DNA of 27,787 bases from JBGTIS01 sp041745535 (GTDB taxonomy: Bacteria; Bacteroidota; Bacteroidia; Cytophagales; Cyclobacteriaceae): contig JBGTIS010000303.1 in assembly GCA_041745535.1 (NCBI GenBank), positions 1 through 27,787 of the forward strand, in the 5' to 3' direction. The notes beneath the pieces were generated by a model. It made no database searches. It was given only the letters and a program-made list of their open reading frames with translations, and was not told the origin of the DNA. Shown here one piece after another: positions 8,277-16,983 of this stretch (within the stretch, counting starts at the first letter, position 1; each line of letters begins with the position of its first letter). A program made the position numbers and the translations under genes.

Positions 8277-8311
8277 CAAAGGTATTGTCAGTGAATATGA
8301 GGGATTTACAA
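8277..8311 (-). promoter_or_regulatory. Predicted miaA promoter
   Basis: The minus strand has the -7 box TACCTTTG at 8277-8284, a full TAnnTTTG match. A TTG at 8309-8311 lies 24 bases away, one base beyond the usual spacing. The expected start near 8270 leaves a leader of about 48 bases before the miaA ATG. The -33 part lies inside the first codons of the kinase gene. Confidence 0.5.
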
Positions 8312-11300
8312 GGAAAAAACAAGAAAACCAATCTCAATCAGGCAGATTATCAGGAAAACAAATGGCATAATGTTACCCAACGTTACAAGGCCATATTTTC
8401 GTCTTTATCCGATAGCTTGCTGGTAGTAAATATCGTCCATAGTCCTTTGAAAGAGTGGTCTGATTTAAAAATTACGGAGTTTAATCCGGCCACAATGGAG
8501 ATGTTCGGATATCCGGAATCTGAGATTGTACAGATGAACCTTTCTGATTTGCAGCCAAAAAATGAAAATTCTCTGTGGTACAGAATTCGTGATTTTTACA
8601 ACTCAGCGCAAAACCTTCCCTTTTCATTTGAAGGTAGTTATCAGCGGGCTGATGGCACTGTTTTTCAGGCTATTACTACCTTACAGCGTATTGAAGTTAA
8701 GGGCGAAGCTGATAAAGTGAGTAACCTACCTGCCTGGCCGATTCTTGTGATTATACAGCAACCCAGAAATATTACCTTTCTTGATTCCGGTACAAACAGA
8801 ACCAACTCGCGGAGAGGTTTGTCTGAACCCTTCTGGAAAATGCAGGATGCCCTTATTGATGCCAGCTTTCTGGCCATTACCACCGACCAGGAAGGGAATA
8901 TAACTTTTTGTAACCAGGCTTTACTTTCGGCTTTGCACATGCAGGAATTTGAACTCATGGGGAAAAACTTGTTTGAAGAACTGATTCCTTCTCATGGGGA
9001 AAAATACAACCTGAAAAAGTTTCTGGATTTTGTGGCTGATACCGGAATTTACAAACACTCCAGAGAAACTATTCAGAGCAAATCAGGCCATCAGATCAAT
9101 ATTGCTTTTACCAATATTATTATTCACAATGATTCGGGAAATTTCAAAGGGCTTACCATTTTGGCTCAGGACATTACCGAGCAAATAGAGGTAAAAAGAA
9201 AACTGGAGGAAACTAATTCCCAATTACTAGATTTATATAATAATTCTTTTGACCTGATCCTGATTTTCGATGATAAAGGAAAATTAAGTTTTGCCAATAA
9301 GGCCTGGAAAGATAAACTAAACTATAAAGAAGCAGAGGTTGCATCTTTGAATTTTAATGACGTCATCCATCCCCAATACGCGACTTTAACCAAACGAAAC
9401 CTGGAAAGGAGCATTGAGGGAAAAGAGGTAACCAACTTCAGATCTGCTTTTTTAACCAAAAACGGAGGTAAAATCCATGTTTCGGGTTCAGTTAATTGCC
9501 GAACCAAAGATGGTAAACCTTTTGAGTTCAGAGGAATTTTTCATGATATAACCGAACGGGTCAGGGCCGAACGTTCGCAGAATCTGTATTACAGTATCGC
9601 TAATCTTACCATTCAGAGTGGCGACCTGCATCAGCTTTACCACAATATTCATCGTGAATTAAAAAAGGCTATTGCCGCCGATAATTTTTATATAGCTTTA
9701 TATTCGGAAGAGCGGGGCGCTATTACTTTTCCTTACCATGTAGATGAATCTGGAAGGATGGTTCAGCAAATGGAAGATAAAATTACGCCAGATGGATTAA
9801 CTGATTACGCGATTGCCAGCAACCGGCCACTTTTTATTTATGAAGAGGACATCGCTGAACTGATTGCCTTAAAGATTATTTCCCCCATCAAAAATATACC
9901 AAAAGTATGGTTATGTGTGCCGCTGCAGGTAGATAAGCGCACTATTGGCATAATTGCCATACAAAGTTACCGGAACCGGATGGCGTTGAGCATCAAAGAC
10001 CTGGATTTGCTTGATTTCGTATCCGGGCAGGTAGCCCTTTCTATTGAGCGGAAACAGAAAGAGGAAAAGATAAGTGAGCAAACCAGTCGGCTAAAGGCAA
10101 TATTTGAGAGCAGCACCCATTTAATCTGGTCAGTGGACCGGCAGTATAAATTTACTGGTTTTAACCAGAATTTCTCCAAAGCCATGCAATTGCACTATGG
10201 AGTACCGCCTCAGATCAGTTCCTTATACCATTCAAATAATGAGTCGGTAATTCAAAAATATCAGGTGTACTGGAGAGAAAAATACAAGCAGGCTTTTGAA
10301 GGAAATATTTCTGAGTTTGAAATCAGGTTAAAGGGCGATCAGGGACAGGATATCTGGAAACAGGTTTTTTTAAATCCTATTTACCGGGAAGATGGCAGTA
10401 TTAGGGAAGTATCGGGCATTGCGCATGATGTAACCAAAAACAAAAAAGCCGAGCTCGATTTGCAGGAAAGCGAGGGGAAGTTCCGTACCATTTTTGAATC
10501 GTTTCAGGACATTTACTTCCGTTGCGACCTGAAAGGGATTATCACCATGATTAGTCCATCGGTGCGGGAACTAACCAATTACGATCAGAACCGGGTAATT
10601 GGCAATAACATAACTGATTATTATCTGTACGACAATAAAACCAAGGACCTGATCAGGCAATTGGTAAAAAACAAACGGGTACGGAATTTTGAGGCCACCC
10701 TGGTAAAAGAAAACGGAGAACTGTTGCAGTGTATTTGTAATGTTCGGTTTATTTATAACTATGGCCGGCCCATCGCCATTGAAGGCGTAGCCCGGGATAT
10801 TACGGCCCTGAAGAACGCGAATTCAGAGCTAAGAAAGGCCAAAGAGCTGGCGGAAAAATCGCTGGCAGTGAAAGAGGCGTTCCTGGCCAATATGAGCCAT
10901 GAAATCAGAACCCCAATGAATGGTATTATCGGTATGATCGATTTAATGGGTGAAACCCCACTGAATAGGGAGCAAACAGATTATATTCAGACCATCAAAA
11001 CATCCTCAGAAATACTATTGCACATTCTTAACGATATTTTAGATCTTTCAAAAATAGAGGCCGGGAAAATGGCGCTGCGTTGTACTTCGGTGAGTTTATT
11101 TGGTATGTTTGAGAAAATATATGCCTTATTTTCCCAAAAAGCGCTGGCAAAAAACATTCAGTTCACCAGCCACATCGACAAAAATCTGCCCCGATTTGTA
11201 AAAATTGACGAAACCCGCTTGTTGCAGATTTTATCCAACCTGGTGTCTAATGCCCTGAAATTCACAGATGAAGGAGGTTTTGTAAAATTGGCGGCAGAAG

Positions 11301-12412
11301 AAGTGGCATCTGCTGAAAGTACGACACAGCTTGTAACGAACAGGACCAAAACAGCAGGCGAAACACTCACCATTAAAGTAACTGTGCAGGATTCAGGCAT
11401 TGGCATACCGGCCGAATCACAGGATTATCTGTTTGAAAGCTTTCGGCAGGTTGATAGTTCCTCAACCAAGAGTTATGGAGGCACAGGTTTGGGACTTTCT
11501 ATTGCCAAACAGCTTACCCAACTGATGGGCGGCAATATCGGCCTGGAATCCAGCAGTGGGGGCGGCAGCACGTTTTGGTTTACTTTCCAAGCAGCGGTAA
11601 CCGACAAAGCAGATGAGGAAGATAAAGAGATAACAGGAGAACATTATTTTACTGGTATTTCCCCCGAAATATTGCTGGTAGATGACAATGCGATCAACCG
11701 CAAAGTGGCAAGTGAAATATTGAAAAAAGCTGGGTGCGAAGTAACCCTGGCTGAAGATGGAAAAAGTGCCATAGAACTGGTAAGCCGACAAAATTTTGAT
11801 ATTATTTTTATGGATATCCAGATGCCGGTAATGGATGGGGTGGAGGCTGCCCGGGCGATCAGGGAATTGAAAAAGGGGGAGACGCCACCAATCATTGCCA
11901 TGACAGCCTATTCGATGCAGGGCGATCGGGAAAAATTTATAAAAGCGGGTTTAGACGATTATATCGCGAAACCCATACGGGCGTACAATTTTATTAACAA
12001 AGTAGCAGGCTGGATAAAATCTCATAAACTGGATATAAATGCGGTTGAGGAAAACCAACCTAAAGAAGAAATAATTAATTTTGCCGTATTGGCTGAATTG
12101 GAAAAATATGGAGGTAAGGAAATAATTACAGAAGCACTGGTGGAATTTGAGAAAGAGGCTGCTGAACTGATTGAAAGTTGTTTTGCCGCTGCTGAAAATA
12201 ATGATTATGAAATAATTTTAAGTAAATTGCACACCCTAAAAGGCAATGCTAGTACGTTAGGGATTGAAAGGGTGGCTACAATAACCAAATGGATTGAGGC
12301 CAAACTAAAACAAAAAAAATACGAAAACTATATGCAGGATCTGCGGAGCCTGCAAAACTCATTTGTAGAATTTCAAAACAAATTGAATTATACCATAAAT
12401 ATTCCGAAGTAA
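8297..12412 (+). CDS. Multi-PAS/GAF hybrid sensor histidine kinase with receiver and HPt domains
   Basis: A cytoplasmic hybrid kinase of 1371 residues with no membrane segment. Order: PAS (about 30-160), PAS (185-297), PAS (310-420), GAF (435-585), PAS (600-715), PAS (725-840), a helical linker, and HisKA with SHEIRTPMNG (phospho-acceptor H868). Then come the HATPase with N box N981/N985, DSGIGIP and GGTGLGLSI, the receiver LLVDDN...MDIQMPVMDG (acceptor D1173), and HPt with LHTLKGNAS (acceptor H1312). The input signal is unknown; PAS and GAF domains may bind a small ligand or cofactor. TTG (8285) and GTG (8291) in the same frame are possible longer starts, but promoter spacing favours the ATG at 8297. 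The stop overlaps the start of the following receiver gene by one base (TAATG), so the two proteins are made together. Confidence 0.95.
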   Translation: MRDLQGKNKKTNLNQADYQENKWHNVTQRYKAIFSSLSDSLLVVNIVHSPLKEWSDLKITEFNPATMEMFGYPESEIVQMNLSDLQPKNENSLWYRIRDFYNSAQNLPFSFEGSYQRADGTVFQAITTLQRIEVKGEADKVSNLPAWPILVIIQQPRNITFLDSGTNRTNSRRGLSEPFWKMQDALIDASFLAITTDQEGNITFCNQALLSALHMQEFELMGKNLFEELIPSHGEKYNLKKFLDFVADTGIYKHSRETIQSKSGHQINIAFTNIIIHNDSGNFKGLTILAQDITEQIEVKRKLEETNSQLLDLYNNSFDLILIFDDKGKLSFANKAWKDKLNYKEAEVASLNFNDVIHPQYATLTKRNLERSIEGKEVTNFRSAFLTKNGGKIHVSGSVNCRTKDGKPFEFRGIFHDITERVRAERSQNLYYSIANLTIQSGDLHQLYHNIHRELKKAIAADNFYIALYSEERGAITFPYHVDESGRMVQQMEDKITPDGLTDYAIASNRPLFIYEEDIAELIALKIISPIKNIPKVWLCVPLQVDKRTIGIIAIQSYRNRMALSIKDLDLLDFVSGQVALSIERKQKEEKISEQTSRLKAIFESSTHLIWSVDRQYKFTGFNQNFSKAMQLHYGVPPQISSLYHSNNESVIQKYQVYWREKYKQAFEGNISEFEIRLKGDQGQDIWKQVFLNPIYREDGSIREVSGIAHDVTKNKKAELDLQESEGKFRTIFESFQDIYFRCDLKGIITMISPSVRELTNYDQNRVIGNNITDYYLYDNKTKDLIRQLVKNKRVRNFEATLVKENGELLQCICNVRFIYNYGRPIAIEGVARDITALKNANSELRKAKELAEKSLAVKEAFLANMSHEIRTPMNGIIGMIDLMGETPLNREQTDYIQTIKTSSEILLHILNDILDLSKIEAGKMALRCTSVSLFGMFEKIYALFSQKALAKNIQFTSHIDKNLPRFVKIDETRLLQILSNLVSNALKFTDEGGFVKLAAEEVASAESTTQLVTNRTKTAGETLTIKVTVQDSGIGIPAESQDYLFESFRQVDSSSTKSYGGTGLGLSIAKQLTQLMGGNIGLESSSGGGSTFWFTFQAAVTDKADEEDKEITGEHYFTGISPEILLVDDNAINRKVASEILKKAGCEVTLAEDGKSAIELVSRQNFDIIFMDIQMPVMDGVEAARAIRELKKGETPPIIAMTAYSMQGDREKFIKAGLDDYIAKPIRAYNFINKVAGWIKSHKLDINAVEENQPKEEIINFAVLAELEKYGGKEIITEALVEFEKEAAELIESCFAAAENNDYEIILSKLHTLKGNASTLGIERVATITKWIEAKLKQKKYENYMQDLRSLQNSFVEFQNKLNYTINIPK

Positions 12413-12786
12413 TGTCTAAAACAAAAAAAGTACTGGTAGCAGAAGACAGTTCTGTGATACAAAATTTAACCAAAAAGATTCTGGAGTTTCAGAACTACCA
12501 GATAACCTCAGTGAAGAACGGCAAAGAAGTTCTTGATGTATTAGAAAAAGAATATTTTGACGTGATTCTGATGGATATCAATATGCCTGTAATGGATGGG
12601 ATGGAATGCAGCCGGAAAATAAGGGCCTTGCAGGATAAAGAAAAATCAAGCATTCCCATAGTGGCCATCACCGGAAACGCTCCCAATTATAGCGTGGAAG
12701 ATTTTAAAAAAGCAGGCATCGATCGCTATCTGCAAAAACCATTAAATTTTGATGAGTTGGTAGATACGGTAAAAAGCCTGGCATAA
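12412..12786 (+). CDS. Stand-alone receiver (CheY-like response regulator)
   Basis: A 124-residue single-domain receiver. Acidic pocket E11/D12, phospho-acceptor D55 in MDINMPVMDG, T89 in AITG and K111 in QKP are all in place, so it should be phosphorylated. There is no DNA-binding or enzymatic output domain. Its start overlaps the stop of the large hybrid kinase by one base, which implies translational coupling. The natural reading is that it is the last Asp of that kinase's phosphorelay (HPt H1312 to D55) or a phosphate sink for it. What it acts on next is not encoded nearby; a protein-protein output, as for CheY or SpoIIAA-type switches, is only a guess. Confidence 0.93.
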   Translation: MSKTKKVLVAEDSSVIQNLTKKILEFQNYQITSVKNGKEVLDVLEKEYFDVILMDINMPVMDGMECSRKIRALQDKEKSSIPIVAITGNAPNYSVEDFKKAGIDRYLQKPLNFDELVDTVKSLA

Positions 12787-12797
12787 ATTTTTACATA

Positions 12798-12852
12798 GTC
12801 AGGTATTTTTATCAGTTGTGGCTAATGGTTACAGCGATTAATTATGCCTGAC
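12798..12852. repeat. Inverted repeat in the gap after the receiver gene
   Basis: GTCAGGTAT at 12798-12806 pairs with ATGCCTGAC at 12844-12852 (eight pairs plus one G-U), around a 37-base loop. No T run follows, so it is not a standard terminator. It may be a weak RNA hairpin or an operator between the receiver gene and the next gene. Confidence 0.3.
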
Positions 12853-12893
12853 GCTAAAATGTTTGTCTGTCGAAAGGTGAAGCGATTTTTTTA

Positions 12894-13169
12894 ATGCGGA
12901 TAAAAAATACAACTCAGTTTTTACACAAGCTTGAAGACCTTTTCGCTGAATCGGATTATGTGCTTCGGTACGAGAAAGGAAATTTCAAATCGGGATATTG
13001 CCTGCTGAACGATACCCGTATCGCTATTGTAAACAAATATTATTCACTGGAAGGTAAAATCAATAGCCTGGTTGAAATAATCAGGCTTATTGATATGGAT
13101 ATGGAAAAACTCAGTGAGAAAAACCGCAAATTTCTTATTGAGCTTCTTCAAATGCAGTCAACATCTTGA
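12894..13169 (+). CDS. Small conserved-looking protein of unknown function
   Basis: A 91-residue soluble protein, mixed charge, with no signal peptide or membrane segment. The centre reads LRYEKGNFKSGYC, then a hydrophobic strand-like TRIAIVNKYYSLEGKI, and a C-terminal helix. I recognise the pattern as a hypothetical protein common in Bacteroidota, often next to a metallo-beta-lactamase gene, but know no assigned function. The last codons overlap the TTG start of the next gene by four bases (TTGA), so translation of the two is very likely coupled. No strong promoter is seen in the 107-base gap before it; AATGTTTG at 12858-12865 is one base off the -7 consensus. Confidence 0.8.
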   Translation: MRIKNTTQFLHKLEDLFAESDYVLRYEKGNFKSGYCLLNDTRIAIVNKYYSLEGKINSLVEIIRLIDMDMEKLSEKNRKFLIELLQMQSTS

Positions 13170-13927
13170 AAATAACTTTTTTAGGTACCGGTACTTCTCA
13201 GGGAATACCCGTTATTGGTTGCCGGTGTGCGGTATGCCAGTCGCTGGATTTTAGAGACAAACGCCTGCGAACCTCAGTACACATTGAGGTAGCAGGTAAC
13301 AGTTTTATTATCGATTCAGGTCCGGATTTCCGGCAGCAGGTTCTTCAAAATAGAATTACGCGGCTTGATGCATTGATTTTTACCCACGAACATAAAGACC
13401 ATACCGCCGGAATGGACGACGTACGGGCATTTAATTTTATGCAACAAAAGGCTATTCCGGTGTACGCCAGAGACCGGGTTATCCGGCAATTGGAGAAAGA
13501 GTTTTCGTATGTATTTGCCAAGGAGAAATACCCTGGCGTGCCTCAAATTAAAGTTTTTCCCATCAGGAATGAACCTTTCTCAATCAATAATATTACTTTT
13601 ACCCCCATTGAGGTAATGCACTTGCATTTACCTGTTTTTGGCTATCGTATTGGAAATTTTACCTATATTACCGATGCCAATTACATCGCGGAACCGGAGA
13701 AAGAAAAAATAAAGGGCACCAAAACTCTGGTGGTTAACGCGCTGCAGCACCAGAAACATGTTTCTCATTTCAATATTGAAGAGGCACTGTCAGTAGTAGA
13801 AGAACTAAATCCTGAACAAGCCTATTTTATTCATATGGGGCACCGCGCGGGTCTGCACCAGGATATTACCCACAGGCTTCCGGCACATGTGAACCTGGCT
13901 TACGATGGGTTACAATTGGAACTTTAG
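13166..13927 (+). CDS. PhnP-like metallo-beta-lactamase-fold hydrolase
   Basis: A 253-residue metallo-hydrolase. It opens with MKITFLGTGTSQGIP, the classic first strand of the fold. GCRCAVC (C19, C21, C24) follows, matching the structural zinc cysteines seen in PhnP. Then comes the metal-binding THEHKDH (H74, H76, D78, H79), later H152/H154, D170 in YITDAN, and FIHMGH near 222-226. PhnP itself opens cyclic phosphate sugars, but there are no C-P lyase genes here, so the substrate is likely another phosphodiester or cyclic nucleotide. The start is TTG, chosen because the conserved first strand begins there and because it overlaps the stop of the previous gene (TTGA). RNase Z is less likely: the protein is short and lacks its exosite arm. 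Confidence 0.88.
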   Translation: MKITFLGTGTSQGIPVIGCRCAVCQSLDFRDKRLRTSVHIEVAGNSFIIDSGPDFRQQVLQNRITRLDALIFTHEHKDHTAGMDDVRAFNFMQQKAIPVYARDRVIRQLEKEFSYVFAKEKYPGVPQIKVFPIRNEPFSINNITFTPIEVMHLHLPVFGYRIGNFTYITDANYIAEPEKEKIKGTKTLVVNALQHQKHVSHFNIEEALSVVEELNPEQAYFIHMGHRAGLHQDITHRLPAHVNLAYDGLQLEL

Positions 13928-14012
13928 CCCTGAGACATTTTGCCGGCAATTCTTTTATTATTCTTCGTTTATTGAAATCAGGCCGGCGCATCAAAAAATC
14001 ATTAATACCTGA

Positions 14013-15602
14013 ATGCATAATAATTATTACTTCCTCAGGCAATTAAGCACAGCGCTAAGGCAGCAGTTAACCGGATGGCAATTGACCACATGTTTCAGTC
14101 AGAATAAAGATGAACTGATCCTTGTGTTTGTGCATCCTGATCAGCGTGAAAAAGAATTTTATATAAAAGCCTCGCTTCGTTCTGATTTCTGTTGTTTGTC
14201 TTTCCCTTCGGCATTCCAGCGTTCCCGAAAAAATACGGTTGATCTTTTTCCGGCTGTTATCGGAAAAACTATAGTGGGAGTCCGGCAGTTTCTGAACGAT
14301 AGAAGCTTTGCTTTGATTTTAGCGGAAACGGCAACTCCGAATCAATATACATTGGTATTCAAAATGCATGGTAACCGAAGTAACCTAATTTTATTTGAAG
14401 AAGAGGTGCTGATAGAGCTGTTTAATAATCGTTTGGTTAAAGACTTGGATCTTAAACTTAATGCATTGGACAGGCCCCTTTCACAAACCTATGAGGATTT
14501 TATAAAAGTTAATGGAAATTACAAAATGCTGTTTCCCACCTTTGGGAAGGTATTGCGGCAATATTTAGCGGAATTAAATTTTGAAAATGCTGCCGATCAA
14601 AAAAAATGGGAGATCCTGCGATCTTTAACCGAAAAATTACAAAATCCAGAAATTTATTACATCACCCTTTTGCGGGGGGTACCCGTACTCTCATTGCTTG
14701 AGTTGGGAAATATTCTGGAAAAATGGGACGATCCTCTGCAGGCAATTGATAGGTTTTATCTGCTTTACAATAAAAGGGTTACTTTGGAAACTGAAAAGCA
14801 GAAGATTTTGCGGCAGTTAGAAAAAGCGAAAGTGAAGTGTGAACACAACATCACGCGCAACGCGCACCGGCTGGATACCATCCAAAACGCCACACCTTAC
14901 GATCAGATCGCCGACATAATTATGGCGAATTTACATCAGATTCCTTCGGGCGCGGAAAAAGTTTCTCTATTTAATTTTTATACAAATACCACGATGCCGG
15001 TAAAACTGAAAAAAGATTTGACGCCGCAGAAAAATGCCGAGATTTTCTATAAAAAATCTAAAAATAAGAAAATTGAGATAGACGAATTACACAAAAATCT
15101 GAATCAAAAGGAGGAACTGTTACAGCGGATTTTAATCAATATCCATACAGTTCAATCAATAGATGGATTCCGGGAACTGAAGCGATTTTTGAAAGAAAAT
15201 GAAACGGTAAGTGATAAAAAATCGAAGGTAACGGTTCCTTACAGGCGTTTTACTTTGCATGGTTATGAGGTTTTGGTGGGGAAAAACGCGGCAAACAACG
15301 ATAAAATGCTTCGGGATTATGCTTCCAAGGACGATTTATGGCTGCATGCCAAAGATGTGCCTGGGTCGCATGTAATAGTGAAGCAACAATCGGGTAAAAA
15401 TATTCCTGCGCGGGTAATTGAAAAAGCTGCCCAATTAGCAGGTTATTATTCTAAAAGGAAAACGGAAACTTTATGCCCGGTAATTTACACGCCCCGGAAA
15501 TATGTACGGAAATCAAAAGGAATGCCTGCGGGTCAGGTTATTGTGAGCCGGGAACAGGTAATGATGATAGTGCCGGCTCTGGTTCAATCAACCGAACAAT
15601 AA
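14013..15602 (+). CDS. NFACT-family ribosome quality control protein (RqcH/Rqc2-like)
   Basis: A 529-residue NFACT protein. Residues 1-185 form the NFACT-N domain and include N95-D96-R97; the adjacent Asp-Arg pair matches the D97-R98 of B. subtilis RqcH needed for tRNA binding and alanine tailing. Two helical, lysine-rich stretches (255-285 and 345-398) form the coiled-coil arms, separated by NFACT's NAEIFYKKSKN motif. Residues 410-515 are the NFACT-R domain with GKNAANND and DLWLHAKDVPGSHV. The family binds split 50S subunits carrying stalled peptidyl-tRNA and adds a C-terminal tail that marks the peptide for degradation. It is slightly shorter than Firmicutes homologues (about 570) because the helical middle is reduced. 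It stands alone, 85 bases after the hydrolase gene. Older names are fibronectin-binding protein A or DUF814 protein. Confidence 0.9.
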   Translation: MHNNYYFLRQLSTALRQQLTGWQLTTCFSQNKDELILVFVHPDQREKEFYIKASLRSDFCCLSFPSAFQRSRKNTVDLFPAVIGKTIVGVRQFLNDRSFALILAETATPNQYTLVFKMHGNRSNLILFEEEVLIELFNNRLVKDLDLKLNALDRPLSQTYEDFIKVNGNYKMLFPTFGKVLRQYLAELNFENAADQKKWEILRSLTEKLQNPEIYYITLLRGVPVLSLLELGNILEKWDDPLQAIDRFYLLYNKRVTLETEKQKILRQLEKAKVKCEHNITRNAHRLDTIQNATPYDQIADIIMANLHQIPSGAEKVSLFNFYTNTTMPVKLKKDLTPQKNAEIFYKKSKNKKIEIDELHKNLNQKEELLQRILINIHTVQSIDGFRELKRFLKENETVSDKKSKVTVPYRRFTLHGYEVLVGKNAANNDKMLRDYASKDDLWLHAKDVPGSHVIVKQQSGKNIPARVIEKAAQLAGYYSKRKTETLCPVIYTPRKYVRKSKGMPAGQVIVSREQVMMIVPALVQSTEQ

Positions 15603-15641
15603 AGTAACTAAAAGCTGAACTTATTAAAACTCAAAAAACTT

Positions 15642-16574
15642 TCAAAGATGCGGGGACGCTGCTACCAGACAAACATCCAGATTCTGAGGTTTCAAATAAG
15701 ATTGAATTGCCAGTGTTTGCCCATTTCCTTCTCTTCTTTCGTTTCTTTTATGCATTAAAAACCACTGGAAAAGATTGGGTGTATGCAAGGTATTATCGGT
15801 ACGGTAGGCCCTGGTCCAGGAATTATGTTTCCAGCCATTGCTTTCGGTAGGTTTATACTCATACACAGTAAAATGTGAATCCGGATTGGGGGCAGGGTCA
15901 CACTCCATTAATGCATTAAAAGCTGCTTTGCCGGAATCCAGCGGAATCAGATAATCCTCGTCGACATGAAATGCCCAAACCGGAATATTTCTTTCAGCGA
16001 TAATACAGGCTTTTTCAGGATGTCCGGCACCTGAAACAGGTGCAATGGCCGCCAGTTTATTCGATTTATTAAAGTCGCTATAGGCGTAAAACCAGGTATT
16101 CTGACCACCCATGCTGATACCGGTGAGATAAATCCGGTCCTGGTCTACTTTATAATTTTTCTTCGCGTACTCAATAAACTGATCTAATTCGGCAATATCC
16201 CACTTTTTGCTGGTTTGAGGGGAAAGTACAATAAAACAAGCCTCCTGTCCATCAACCGTGAAACACATATTATGACCATTGGTGATATGATAAGGCACCC
16301 CCCAGCGTTTAATTTTATAGAGGTCCGCGGCTTTTGTTCCGATTTCACCATGACCATGCAGGTAAATAATTAATGGATAGGTTGTGTTACCATGCGCATA
16401 ACTGGGTGGCAGGTATTCAAGGTATCGCATGTCAAAATCAGTAATGCGGTTGGTTTGATGCACTCTTAAAAAACCTATCGTAACGGATGATAGCGCAATC
16501 GCCAAATATATGGCAATTGCCGCCAAGGTGAATTTATGATGTATGCGGGGGACTACCTCACTGAGGGTATACAT
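15642..16574 (-). CDS. Membrane-anchored alpha/beta-hydrolase esterase
   Basis: A 310-residue serine hydrolase. One membrane helix near the N-terminus (about 16-36, FTLAAIAIYLAIALSSVTIG) likely anchors it to the inner membrane with the enzyme outside, or acts as an uncleaved signal. The catalytic part follows: oxyanion motif YLHGHGE (71-77), nucleophile S154 in TGISMGGQNTW, probable acid D205 or D207 in HVDEDYLIP, and H250 in WKHNSW. The pattern fits the PHB-depolymerase/feruloyl-esterase-like group of esterases found in polysaccharide-degrading Bacteroidota; the true ester is unknown. The C-terminal 35 residues after the last strand look unstructured. It ends 39 bases from the RqcH-like gene, tail to tail. 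A TATTTTTG box lies at 16684-16691 on the minus strand, about 110 bases upstream. Confidence 0.85.
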   Translation of the reverse strand: MYTLSEVVPRIHHKFTLAAIAIYLAIALSSVTIGFLRVHQTNRITDFDMRYLEYLPPSYAHGNTTYPLIIYLHGHGEIGTKAADLYKIKRWGVPYHITNGHNMCFTVDGQEACFIVLSPQTSKKWDIAELDQFIEYAKKNYKVDQDRIYLTGISMGGQNTWFYAYSDFNKSNKLAAIAPVSGAGHPEKACIIAERNIPVWAFHVDEDYLIPLDSGKAAFNALMECDPAPNPDSHFTVYEYKPTESNGWKHNSWTRAYRTDNTLHTPNLFQWFLMHKRNERREGNGQTLAIQSYLKPQNLDVCLVAASPHL

Positions 16575-16983
16575 GGGTATTGAAATATTGAGCTAAAAAT
16601 AACTTGTGTGAAAACTAAAAATAATTAAAATTTATATTTGTTTATAAATATATTATGTAAATATCTTAATTTCAAATGTGAATCAAAAATAAATTAGGAA
16701 TAACCGTAAGAACAGACTAATTATTTGAAGGAGTTTTTAATTAAATTCAATAAAATCATTTGAAAATCGCTATTATTCTAGATTAATTATTCTTAAATTT
16801 TATGTATTCAATTATTTATACTAATATCAAATTAAACTAAGATGTGTAATTGTTTTATGCGAAATAAATGTTTGGAACAACATTTCTTACATCCGTACGA
16901 TACAAAGAGAAGAACTTCCTTTTTTTGTATATAATATCTTAATTTTAGTTTCCTTACACCTTTTTTCAATATTTGTTAACATT
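16575..16983. other. 409-base AT-rich intergenic region between divergent genes
   Basis: This gap separates the esterase (minus) from the second hybrid kinase (plus). It is much richer in A and T than the genes around it. Candidate -7 boxes are TATATTTG at 16633-16640 (plus, full match but with its nearest TTG 26 bases away), TATTTTTG at 16684-16691 (minus), and AATATTTG at 16968-16975 (plus, one mismatch, only 8 bases from the kinase ATG). I see no open frame, RNA gene or clear repeat. Confidence 0.5.

Noticed and set aside
8285..8296. TTG or GTG start giving four extra residues on the large kinase
   Set aside because: The predicted start of transcription lies near 8283, so the ATG at 8297 fits better, though this is not certain.
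13942..13987. Two GCCGGC palindromes before the RqcH-like gene
   Set aside because: Each copy is self-complementary and short. A 34-base loop between them and no T run make a functional hairpin doubtful.
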